Assembly (NCBI GenBank): GCA_029548025.1
Contig: JAKPOE010000358.1
Coordinates: 1-12,732, forward strand
Source of the DNA: Spirochaetota bacterium
GTDB taxonomy: Bacteria; Spirochaetota; UBA4802; UB4802
DNA length: 12,732 nucleotides
Reading direction: 5' to 3'
The notes under the pieces were generated by a model, which ran no database searches, was not told the DNA's origin, and saw only the letters and a list, made by a program, of their open reading frames with translations. The stretch's first letter is position 1. Each line of letters starts with the position of its first letter. Shown here piece after piece: positions 7,174 to 12,732 of the stretch. Both the position numbers and the translations under genes were made by a program.

Positions 7174-8187
7174 ATGCCGGACGATAAGCAATATGATTCT
7201 TTGAGTGATCAGACCCAGCTTATTAATAGAGCTTTACAATATACCAATGGGAATCTGGAAAAGGCCCAGCAGATGGTTGCAGGGATTTTTCAGGATGTGG
7301 CGGTAATAAAAGGAAAATTTAAAGCCAGTAAAGTTGGTGCATTCTATGTGTTTCTCAATATTGAAAGCAATTATATTATTAATATCAATGCGATAGTTAC
7401 TACCTATACTGATATATATAATAAAATACGTATCTTTGATAGGTGGAAGCAATTTTATGCCATGTTTGGTGATATTGCTGCCGAATTAGGTGCTTCAGGA
7501 GGCGAGTCATCAAAGTTTGCCAATCATTTAGCTGATGCAATTGAAGGATATAATATCTATGAACCAATTAAAACAGGCAATATGCAGTTAGTGTCAGAGC
7601 TTTTTGAGGAGATAATTGGCAAATATTTTTCAATGAATGCTGACTGTCAAATAGAGATAGACAGGACGACATCACTTGAACTTGAAAATGAAGATATTCC
7701 CATGGAGTTAATGGATAGACAGAAAGCTGATGAGGCAATATTAACCCCTGATGAAATGAAAATGCGCGAGATAGAATCACAGGTTGAATATATTATTCCG
7801 GGTTCGGTCATTGTATCACCTGTTAAGGGAAAATATATAAATGACATTAAGCAGGGTGAAAAAATTTCTGTAATGCTTACAGGAAAGGATCCCGTATCAG
7901 ATAGAATAGCACGCATGTTTAATGCTATAACAAGTGATGGTGAATATCTGCCTGTCAATGCCCGCATAAAAGAAAAATTTCCTCTTTCCAGTGGCGGTTA
8001 TGCTATCTATGCACTTGTAGCAAAAAATGTAATGGTTAAAATAATTGAAGAAGAAAACGTAAAAATTGATATCGAAAAGGTAGAACAAAAAAAAGAAGAA
8101 AGCAATGAAAATATGTTATTTATTTACGTAGCTCTCCTTCTTGGTTTATTATTCATATCTGCCCTCATAGTATTTGCCTTAATATGA
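7174..8187 (+). CDS. hypothetical protein with C-terminal membrane anchor
   Basis: A 337-residue protein of unknown function. An N-terminal helical segment (about 12-38, with YTNGNLEKAQQMVAG) resembles a small UBA-like helical bundle, followed by DVAVIKGKFKASKVGAFYVF and a helical region with an aromatic patch FDRWKQFYAMFGDIAAELG. A conserved-looking C-terminal domain (about 200-290) is strand-rich (EYIIPGSVIVSPVKGKYI). A charged coil (about 290-312) leads to one hydrophobic segment (about 314-337) that ends at the last residue. No signal peptide is present, so the topology should be a tail anchor with the bulk in the cytoplasm. The start directly follows the upstream stop; AAGAGG (7157-7162) is 11 bases away, long for a ribosome binding site, so coupling is likely. 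I recall similar spirochaete proteins but cannot name a family. It converges with the Fis-type gene, six bases between stops. Confidence 0.8.
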   Translation: MPDDKQYDSLSDQTQLINRALQYTNGNLEKAQQMVAGIFQDVAVIKGKFKASKVGAFYVFLNIESNYIININAIVTTYTDIYNKIRIFDRWKQFYAMFGDIAAELGASGGESSKFANHLADAIEGYNIYEPIKTGNMQLVSELFEEIIGKYFSMNADCQIEIDRTTSLELENEDIPMELMDRQKADEAILTPDEMKMREIESQVEYIIPGSVIVSPVKGKYINDIKQGEKISVMLTGKDPVSDRIARMFNAITSDGEYLPVNARIKEKFPLSSGGYAIYALVAKNVMVKIIEEENVKIDIEKVEQKKEESNENMLFIYVALLLGLLFISALIVFALI

Positions 8188-8193
8188 TAATTA

Positions 8194-8433
8194 TTACATA
8201 TCAATATTGTATTTCTTCATTTTAGCCTTTAAAGTATTTCGGGCTATATCTAATACACGGCTTGTCTTCTGAAGATTCCAATTAGTTAATTCTAAAGTAT
8301 GCAGAATATAATCACGTTCTATTGCATCAATAACCTCCTGCAGTGTTTTGTAATCGGGAGGTAGATAGGGAGATTTTTTTCTGCCCCTGCGGGAGCTGAT
8401 TTGTATCACGTGCTTTTCTTTTATGCCAGCCAT
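8194..8433 (-). CDS. orphan Fis-type helix-turn-helix protein
   Basis: A 79-residue DNA-binding protein. The basic N-terminus (SSRRGRKKSP, 13-22) is followed by IERDYILHTLELTNWNLQKT (38-57) and SRVLDIARNTLKAKMKKYNI (58-77). This is the classic Fis/NtrC C-terminal helix-turn-helix (HTH_8), in which a dimerising helix precedes the DNA-reading pair. There is no receiver or AAA+ domain, so it is a standalone DNA-binding module, either a nucleoid-type regulator or a regulator of one target set. I chose the ATG at 8433 over the longer reading from 8454 because a perfect AAGGAG (plus 8440-8445) lies six bases upstream of it. The gene is monocistronic and convergent with the tail-anchored gene. Its target is unknown. 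Confidence 0.85.
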   Translation of the reverse strand: MAGIKEKHVIQISSRRGRKKSPYLPPDYKTLQEVIDAIERDYILHTLELTNWNLQKTSRVLDIARNTLKAKMKKYNIDM

Positions 8434-8805
8434 AGAGAACTCCTTGCTCATCAAAAAAATTTAAATTACTAATATACAAAATATGTAAAATGATATCTAA
8501 AAAATGTCATATATTAAACTATAGTATGACTGGTTCAGCTTAAATCATTCCCATAAAAATATTCAATACATTTTTTATATTATTAAAAAAATATTTATAT
8601 TTTGATATAATTGTTTTCTGGAATAGTCTTATAATAAATAATAGACATAATATTAATAATGTTAATATATTGCGAAGTATTACTGCTGATGAAAAAACAG
8701 GTTATACCGCTTGCTTATTGCTGTAAAAACTGCCACTCATTCTGATGTAAAGTTTAACACTTTTTGAATCTTTTCAAACTGTGAATATGTTATAGTACAG
8801 GTATC

Positions 8806-8842
8806 ATGTTTTATCCAGAATATGTACCACTGGATAAATCAT
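8806..8842. promoter_or_regulatory. 13-bp stem inverted repeat
   Basis: TTTATCCAG (8810-8818) pairs perfectly with CTGGATAAA (8830-8838) across an 11-base loop. Beyond one T-T mismatch the pairing continues for three more bases (8806-8808 with 8840-8842). No T-run follows on the plus strand, so it is not a standard terminator. It could be an operator or a transcript structure. Confidence 0.4.
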
Positions 8843-8950
8843 AAAAAGAACAAAATAGTGGTAAAACTGTTGTTACACGAAGCTGATTTGAGGAAAAAGC
8901 AATTGTAGGGAAGAAACTGTGAAAAAAACATAAAACTGTTGCATTATTTT

Positions 8951-8982
8951 CAGTATGATATTCATATTGTAGCAATTATAAA
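8951..8982 (+). promoter_or_regulatory. Fur-box-like site and -10 box upstream of exbB
   Basis: The core ATGATATTCAT (8955-8965) differs from the Fur-box core ATGATAATCAT at one base; over the full 19-base consensus, 12 positions match. It contains the dyad TATGA-TAT-TCATA (8954-8966). It lies directly upstream of TATAAA (8977-8982), which would start transcripts near 8989, about 15 bases before the exbB ATG. A repressor bound here would block the promoter. Iron control of a TonB energising operon is the expected logic, but no regulator gene is in view. Confidence 0.4.
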
Positions 8983-9004
8983 TAATTTGTAACGGTGTGA
9001 ACCT

Positions 9005-9595
9005 ATGATTGATATTTTTTTAAAAGGCGGGCCGGTAATGTGGCCAATACTTTTTTGTTCAATACTATCGCTTGCAATCTTTTTTGAGCGGTTATATATG
9101 CTCATGAAATCACGCAGATATGTGTGGGGGGCAATTGCCCGGTATAAGGTAGAACCGTTAACAGATGAAGGTGACAGTGCATCATGCAATGGGATTGTAA
9201 AAGATCTACTGTCATATGCAGATAATTACAGCAGCAACACATTGCATGATATTGAACACAGGATGTATCGCTTTGCAACAGTTTTTATCCAGGGTTTAGA
9301 AAAGCGCCTCAACTGGCTGGCAATCATAGGCAATGTTGCACCACTGCTGGGATTATTGGGAACAGTGACAGGGATGATACGGGTATTTATGGCTATACAA
9401 AATATGCAGGGGCAGGTAAATCCTTCGGCGCTTGCTGGCGGTATATGGGAGGCACTTATCACCACAGCATTTGGACTTATTGTTGCCATACCAACACTTG
9501 TTGCATATCATTATTTTGAAGATCGAATAGATGAGATGGTAAATGCAATAAAAGATATAATCCATGTAATACTGGAAAATAAACACGAGTGTTAG
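9005..9595 (+). CDS. exbB: ExbB-like proton channel subunit (MotA/TolQ/ExbB family)
   Basis: An inner-membrane protein of 196 residues that, with ExbD, forms the proton-driven motor powering TonB. Three membrane segments are visible: about 13-30 (PILFCSILSLAIFFERL), about 105-128 and about 148-172. The family signature GNVAPLLGLLGTVTGMI (109-125) leads segment two, and ALITTAFGLIVAIP (150-163) forms segment three, the pore-lining pair. A cytoplasmic loop of about 70 residues separates segments one and two, as in ExbB and TolQ. A weak GGTG (8994-8997) precedes the ATG. The stop overlaps the start of exbD. TolQ is the main alternative, but the downstream TonB-type protein favours ExbB. Confidence 0.92.
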   Translation: MIDIFLKGGPVMWPILFCSILSLAIFFERLYMLMKSRRYVWGAIARYKVEPLTDEGDSASCNGIVKDLLSYADNYSSNTLHDIEHRMYRFATVFIQGLEKRLNWLAIIGNVAPLLGLLGTVTGMIRVFMAIQNMQGQVNPSALAGGIWEALITTAFGLIVAIPTLVAYHYFEDRIDEMVNAIKDIIHVILENKHEC

Positions 9596-9993
9596 CTGTG
9601 GATATTGAACGGAGAAAAAAGGTTTCAGTTGAGCTTAACATAGCGCCGCTTATTGATGTGGTCTTTCAGCTTCTTTTATTTTTTGCGCTTACAACATCAT
9701 ATGTAACCAATCCCGGTATAGAAGTAGCGTTACCAAAGGCTGCATCAGCCGTTCCCGTACAAAAAGAACATATTGAACTGTATATTACAAAAGATAATGC
9801 TGTATATTGTAATAATGAAAAGGTAACTATGGGTAGTTTAAGAAAAAGGCTGGAAAATATGCCCTCGTTATCTAAAACAGTAATCCTGAAAGCCGATAAG
9901 AGTGTAGAGCTGGGGATGGTGGTGCAGGTCATTGATGTGGTTAAGCAAACTAATATAAAAGATCTTGTGATAGCAACAACGCAAGAGGAATGA
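9589..9993 (+). CDS. exbD: ExbD-like biopolymer transport protein (ExbD/TolR family)
   Basis: A 134-residue protein with a short basic cytoplasmic N-terminus, one membrane segment and a periplasmic domain. The motif LNIAPLIDVVFQLLLFF (16-32) carries the proton-relaying aspartate, Asp23, that is universal in ExbD/TolR. The periplasmic part (about 45-134) ends with VVQVIDVVKQTNIKDLVIATT, a standard ExbD ending. The GTG at 9589 overlaps exbB by seven bases; a second in-frame GTG at 9598, just after the exbB stop, is an equally plausible start, and neither has a strong ribosome binding site. Either keeps the whole functional domain. The gene is coupled to tonB by overlap or near overlap. Confidence 0.92.
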   Translation: MLAVDIERRKKVSVELNIAPLIDVVFQLLLFFALTTSYVTNPGIEVALPKAASAVPVQKEHIELYITKDNAVYCNNEKVTMGSLRKRLENMPSLSKTVILKADKSVELGMVVQVIDVVKQTNIKDLVIATTQEE

Positions 9994-9995
9994 CA

Positions 9996-10565
9996 ATGGT
10001 GAGTGGGCAACAGAATATATTAAAAGTGACGTTAAGCATTTCAATCTGCATGCATAGTGCTGTGCTTTTTTTTACATTTCCAGCAATTCAATCAACAACC
10101 CCAAAGGAAGAGTTAACAGTAACCATCCATGGTCAGACTGTATTGCCCTATGTGGAAAAAGCCGGGGATACAACACGGTTAAAAAAAAGTACCACGCCCA
10201 ATAGTCCCGCAGAATGTCATGAACAATCAATCACAGCAGCACAAAACTACACAATTTCAGGTCAGGATAGTGAAGAAGTTATGATGCAGTATACCGACAT
10301 GATACGAAGTCGTATTCAGCAGGCACTTATATATCCTTCGACTGCACGGAAAGACGGCATAGAAGGTAAAGCCTATGTGAAATTTGTAATAGATAGTGCA
10401 GGGAATGTACTGTCGGTTGCGATGGTGAAATCATCGGGATGTGCTTTGTTGGATGATGAATCAGTGAAGGCTATATACAGGGCATCACCTTTTCCACGTA
10501 TTCCTGAAAACCTCAATAAAAAATCACTATCGTTTGTTCAGGGTTTAACGTTTACCCTTAAATAA
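9996..10565 (+). CDS. tonB: TonB family energy transducer, short linker
   Basis: A 189-residue protein that should carry energy from ExbB-ExbD to outer-membrane receptors. Its N-terminal membrane segment (about 9-30) contains S-x3-H (Ser16, His20), the residue pair and spacing known from E. coli TonB. The periplasmic linker (about 31-100) is short and lacks the Pro-Glu/Pro-Lys repeats of the classical protein. The C-terminal TonB domain (about 105-189) shows YP (113-114), GIEGKAYVKFVIDSAGNV, KSSG, LDDESVKAI and ASPFPRIP, all family hallmarks. I chose the ATG at 9996 because AGAGGA (9984-9989) is six bases upstream; the ATG at 9990 directly abuts that site. No TonB-dependent receptor is in the window, so the cargo is unknown. 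Confidence 0.88.
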   Translation: MVSGQQNILKVTLSISICMHSAVLFFTFPAIQSTTPKEELTVTIHGQTVLPYVEKAGDTTRLKKSTTPNSPAECHEQSITAAQNYTISGQDSEEVMMQYTDMIRSRIQQALIYPSTARKDGIEGKAYVKFVIDSAGNVLSVAMVKSSGCALLDDESVKAIYRASPFPRIPENLNKKSLSFVQGLTFTLK

Positions 10566-10607
10566 TGGTTTTGTAATTGTTTGCCAATGCATGGTAATAT
10601 CCTGTGA

Positions 10608-11729
10608 TTAGCTTTTTTTCATCAATCCAATGACCTCGGTATGGTGGGTACACGGAAACATATCAATCATGAAAAGCTTTTGCAGGCGATAGTTGCTATC
10701 AATAAAGCTTCTGACGTCGCGAGCAAAGGTAACAGGATTGCATGAAATATAGACTATCGTTGCCGGGTCCATAGCTATGATGGTTTTACGTCCCTTCCTG
10801 CTTATACCCTGACGTGGAGGGTCGATAATAACGCAATCCGCACAGTTTGTATACGGATGGTAGTTCTCGATAGTTGTTGCATAAAAATTGCATGGAATAG
10901 TGTTGATTGTTGAATTCATTTTTGCAAATGTAATGCTCAATGTATTTGAATCTATGCCGGTGCCTTCCATTCGTTTTGACATATAAAGGCTGAAAAATCC
11001 CACGCCGCATCCAACATCTAAAAAGTGTGTAGCATTGTCGGTAAGCTCATTGACAATGGAAAGCATTTTCCCGCGAAGAAACCTATTTGCCTGGAAGAAA
11101 AGCTGTGGATTTCGCTTATAAACGATACCCTGTTCAATCTCGGTGATGACATCATTGGGGTCAGAGCCTATTTTATTATAGTGATCAACAGCAATCCTGA
11201 TGGCACCGGAATTTTTTTTGCCAGTAACTATCGCCCTATTAATGTCATTGTGTACGAGCAGGCAGCCCGTTTGTGGTAATGGCTGTATGACATGAGAGTC
11301 TTTTTTAAAAAATCCAATATCCGCTCCGTTTGATTGAAATGTTGCGTGGCTTCGGTAGGCAAAACGTTGCGAGGCAATGATTTCTATACCGGGGACGCTC
11401 TGTATGGGTATCCCACCAATTCTTTGCAGTGTGTTTATAAAAAGATTTTTTTTAAGCGATAGTTCCTCTTCATAGGGAATGTGTAAAAAATCACAACCTC
11501 CGCAGCAGGCAAACGCAGGGCACCGGGGTTGGATACGAATTGGCGAAGGGTTAACAATATCAACAATCCTGGCAAATGAATAGGTTTTTGTACTGTTTAT
11601 AATTTCAACAGTAAGGACATCGCCAATGGCGCAGTATGGTATAAAGACGGCTTTATTGTGTAAAAAACCAATACCAAAACCGTTATTGGCATAACGCTGA
11701 ATAGTGAGTGCGTGAATTGTTGTGCTCAT
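10608..11729 (-). CDS. TrmA/RumA-type 23S rRNA or tRNA (uracil-5-)-methyltransferase
   Basis: A SAM-dependent RNA m5U methyltransferase of 373 residues. The N-terminus (about 3-58) resembles a TRAM RNA-binding domain. Cys70, Cys76 and Cys79 (RCPAFACCGGC), with Cys156 in QTGCLL, are the expected 4Fe-4S ligands. The C-terminal methyltransferase fold has FFQAN (211-215), the SAM loop LDVGCGVGFFSL (237-248), DPPRQG (303-308), the catalytic cysteine in YISCNP (Cys330) and the general base Glu365 in HHTEVIGLM. All key residues are present. The iron-sulfur ligands point to the RlmC/RlmD/RumA branch, but the exact target uridine cannot be told from sequence. No good ribosome binding site precedes the ATG. 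The gene is convergent with tonB, 42 bases apart with no obvious hairpin terminator between them. Confidence 0.92.
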   Translation of the reverse strand: MSTTIHALTIQRYANNGFGIGFLHNKAVFIPYCAIGDVLTVEIINSTKTYSFARIVDIVNPSPIRIQPRCPAFACCGGCDFLHIPYEEELSLKKNLFINTLQRIGGIPIQSVPGIEIIASQRFAYRSHATFQSNGADIGFFKKDSHVIQPLPQTGCLLVHNDINRAIVTGKKNSGAIRIAVDHYNKIGSDPNDVITEIEQGIVYKRNPQLFFQANRFLRGKMLSIVNELTDNATHFLDVGCGVGFFSLYMSKRMEGTGIDSNTLSITFAKMNSTINTIPCNFYATTIENYHPYTNCADCVIIDPPRQGISRKGRKTIIAMDPATIVYISCNPVTFARDVRSFIDSNYRLQKLFMIDMFPCTHHTEVIGLMKKS

Positions 11730-11981
11730 ATATAGATACTGGATAACTATTGATGGTAAAAAGATATCATGCTATACCTATGCAATTGTCCAATGATGAT
11801 TACATAGTATAAGGATACTGTTGGAAGTTAGGGATCAATATTCAATTAAAATTTGTGAATATATGCTCTGACCCCTTGTAGATAGTGTTTTTTCAAAAAA
11901 AATCGCAAAAAGTATCAACAAATACACCAATTCTTTTTAATATTTTCTATCTCCGGCGTTATGTATAGTAGGGATGTACAT

Positions 11982-12000
11982 TATAATAAAAACACGGAGG
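11982..12000 (+). promoter_or_regulatory. -10 box and strong ribosome binding site of the transposase gene
   Basis: TATAAT (11982-11987) is a perfect -10 box, and GGAGG (11996-12000) lies seven bases before the ATG at 12008. No clear -35 box is seen at the usual distance. The signal lies inside the element, so the unit probably carries its own expression signals. Confidence 0.5.
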
Positions 12001-12007
12001 AATACCC

Positions 12008-12604
12008 ATGGCACGGAAATTGCGCGTACAACTGCCCGAGCACACCTACCACATCATGAGCCGCTGTATCGAGTGGCGTGATATGATGCAGGAGGAGTAC
12101 TTTAAAGCCTGTTTTGTCGACATATTGAACAGAACAAAACAAAAATATGACTTTAAGCTGATAGCGTACTGCATCATGGACAATCACGTCCATATTGTCA
12201 TCCACACAACCAGCACAGGAGTGCCCATAGCACGCACTGTACAGTATATCAAGGCACGGTTTGCCGAGATGTATAATAAAATAACCGGTAGAACGGGTCC
12301 ATTCTGGAATGAGCGCTATAAGGATATCATTGTACAGTTTGCCCATGATGCGTTTCATTATTTGTTGTGGTTGCTGTGGTACATAGCGTTCAATCCGGTA
12401 CGGAAGCGCCGGTGCGATAGTCCTGTCAAGTACCGCTACAGCAGCATACAATCCTATGTGCAGGAGGGTGCTGATGTTGGTGTACCGATAGATCATCATG
12501 AGTACTTTCTGCAGTTAGGGGACAGTTTCAGTGAACGAGTGAGACGTTTTTTACAGTATGAGGAAGCATACCGCAAGCGCTACTCCATTGGACAGTGGGT
12601 GTAA
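12008..12604 (+). CDS. REP-associated tyrosine transposase-like (Y1, HUH) protein
   Basis: A 198-residue single-strand DNA transposase of the IS200-like/RAYT group. The metal-binding HUH motif is His60-Val-His62 in MDNHVHIVIH, preceded by LPEHTYHIMSRC, a typical opening strand. The block GPFWNERYKDIIVQ (97-110) and the helix LLWYIAFNPVR (122-132) are hallmarks of RAYT proteins. Tyr125 in that helix is the most likely catalytic tyrosine (inferred by position). SSIQSYV (145-151) also fits the family's common 'W/YSSY' block. The reading frame is complete and the start is certain. Such proteins cut and join short palindromic DNA and are often domesticated single-copy genes that act on REP sequences elsewhere. 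Confidence 0.88.
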   Translation: MARKLRVQLPEHTYHIMSRCIEWRDMMQEEYFKACFVDILNRTKQKYDFKLIAYCIMDNHVHIVIHTTSTGVPIARTVQYIKARFAEMYNKITGRTGPFWNERYKDIIVQFAHDAFHYLLWLLWYIAFNPVRKRRCDSPVKYRYSSIQSYVQEGADVGVPIDHHEYFLQLGDSFSERVRRFLQYEEAYRKRYSIGQWV

Positions 12605-12612
12605 AAAAGGGG

Positions 12613-12732
12613 TCAGAGCTTGAAAGTATCATCTTCAAAGAAAGCTTTATAGATACGATAGGCGCAGTAAATATCCACCTTTGAGGTAACCTCATACGGC
12701 GAATGCATCCCTAACATACATGGACCTACATC
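12613..12732 (-). CDS. M18 family aminopeptidase, C-terminal fragment
   Basis: The last 39 residues of a protein whose gene starts beyond the right edge. The stretch GMHSPYEVTSKVDIYCAYRI, followed by YKAFFE, is the characteristic C-terminal end of M18 (aminopeptidase I / aspartyl aminopeptidase) zinc peptidases, including a metal-ligand histidine in MHSPYE. Such enzymes remove acidic or neutral N-terminal residues from peptides in the cytoplasm. The stop codon TGA (plus 12613-12615) is part of the terminal repeat of the adjoining transposase unit, so the last codons and stop are shared with the element. The ending FFEDDTFKL is near the normal family length, so the enzyme is probably intact. 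Confidence 0.85.
   Translation of the reverse strand, partial: DVGPCMLGMHSPYEVTSKVDIYCAYRIYKAFFEDDTFKL

Larger units (their letters stand above)
8434..9004. other. long AT-rich intergenic region before exbB
   Basis: This 571-base gap separates the divergent Fis-type gene and exbB. I see no convincing coding frame. It contains a very AT-rich stretch (8455-8680) with ATATTAA-N5-TTAATAT (8650-8668), an inverted repeat TTTGAA-N4-TTCAAA (8763-8778), a longer stem-loop (8806-8842), a Fur-box-like site (8951-8969) and a -10-like TATAAA (8977-8982). No consensus -35 box is correctly spaced upstream of the last, so an activator or a non-housekeeping sigma factor may be needed. A small RNA gene in the middle is possible but not supported by any family I recognise. 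Confidence 0.5.
11865..12619 (+). mobile_element. RAYT-like Y1 transposase unit with 13-bp terminal inverted repeats
   Basis: The left end GCTCTGACCCCTT (11865-11877) and the right end AAGGGGTCAGAGC (12607-12619) are perfect inverted copies of each other, enclosing one HUH transposase gene in 755 bases. The GGGGTCAGAGC end is, to my recollection, typical of REP-associated tyrosine transposase units in many genomes. A second inverted repeat, ATATTCA-N11-TGAATAT (11838-11862), lies just outside the left end. No target duplication is seen, as expected for this class. Its base composition looks more GC-rich than that of its neighbours, which suggests recent arrival. The right end overlaps the end of the minus-strand aminopeptidase gene. 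Confidence 0.7.

Noticed and set aside
8434..8454. Longer start for the Fis-type gene
   Set aside because: The extra residues would encode the AAGGAG ribosome binding site of the internal ATG at 8433, which is at ideal distance.
8764..8796. Promoter TTGAAT ... TATAGT in the long gap
   Set aside because: The boxes are 21 bases apart, too far for a standard sigma70 promoter, and no gene follows closely.
10566..10607. Bidirectional terminator between tonB and the methyltransferase gene
   Set aside because: The 42 bases contain no GC-rich stem followed by a T-run in either direction.
11981..12499. Minus-strand open frame opposite the transposase gene
   Set aside because: The plus-strand frame has the HUH motif, a strong ribosome binding site and the family blocks; the opposite frame is an antisense shadow.
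1..12732. CRISPR array, tRNA or rRNA genes, phage or integrase genes
   Set aside because: I saw no regularly spaced repeats, cloverleaf-like segments, rRNA sequence or recombinase motifs other than the HUH transposase.

Overview
The window is AT-rich and largely bacterial-chromosome-like, with densely packed, often overlapping genes. The gene mix suggests an uncultured spirochaete or a relative: a Borrelia-type M18 aminopeptidase tail, SpoIIE/RsbU-type phosphatase signalling, a TonB energising system (so an outer membrane), and an orphan Fis-type helix-turn-helix protein. That assignment is an inference; no rRNA or other phylogenetic marker is present.

Layout. (1) Positions 1-1943, minus strand: a short membrane-anchored SPFH/Band 7 protein, translationally coupled (ATGA overlap) to an ABC-F ATPase that runs off the left edge. 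(2) 1944-2332: a gap with a cluster of small hairpins ending in a REP-like palindrome, followed by a good promoter. (3) 2333-6579: a signalling block made of a receiver-PP2C phosphatase, an unrecognised minus-strand gene convergent with it, a fusion of a STAS-like domain to a GHKL (anti-sigma-type) ATPase, and a STAS-like DUF4325 protein with a C-terminal winged helix. Together these look like a partner-switching network without an adjacent sigma factor. (4) 6703-8187: two abutting genes of unknown function, the second encoding a protein with a C-terminal membrane anchor. (5) 8194-8433, minus: a 79-residue Fis-type HTH protein. (6) 8434-9004: a long AT-rich gap with inverted repeats and a Fur-box-like site. 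(7) 9005-10565: an exbB-exbD-tonB operon. (8) 10608-11729, minus: an iron-sulfur TrmA/RumA-type uracil-5 RNA methyltransferase. (9) 11865-12619: a RAYT-like Y1 (HUH) transposase unit bounded by perfect 13-bp inverted repeats. (10) 12613-12732, minus: the C-terminus of an M18 aminopeptidase whose stop codon lies inside the transposase unit's terminal repeat.

How the genes may work together. In partner switching, a PP2C phosphatase dephosphorylates a STAS antagonist, and a GHKL kinase phosphorylates and/or sequesters partners. Here the receiver domain of the first gene would supply the signal, and the downstream STAS-ATPase and DUF4325-winged-helix proteins would supply the switch and possibly a direct DNA-binding output. 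The TonB operon is a separate unit that may respond to iron. The most notable observations are the unusual domain fusions in the signalling block, the element-derived stop codon of the aminopeptidase gene, and a strongly repeated octamer, GCGATAGT, found at eight places on both strands. I saw no tRNA, rRNA, CRISPR array or integrase.
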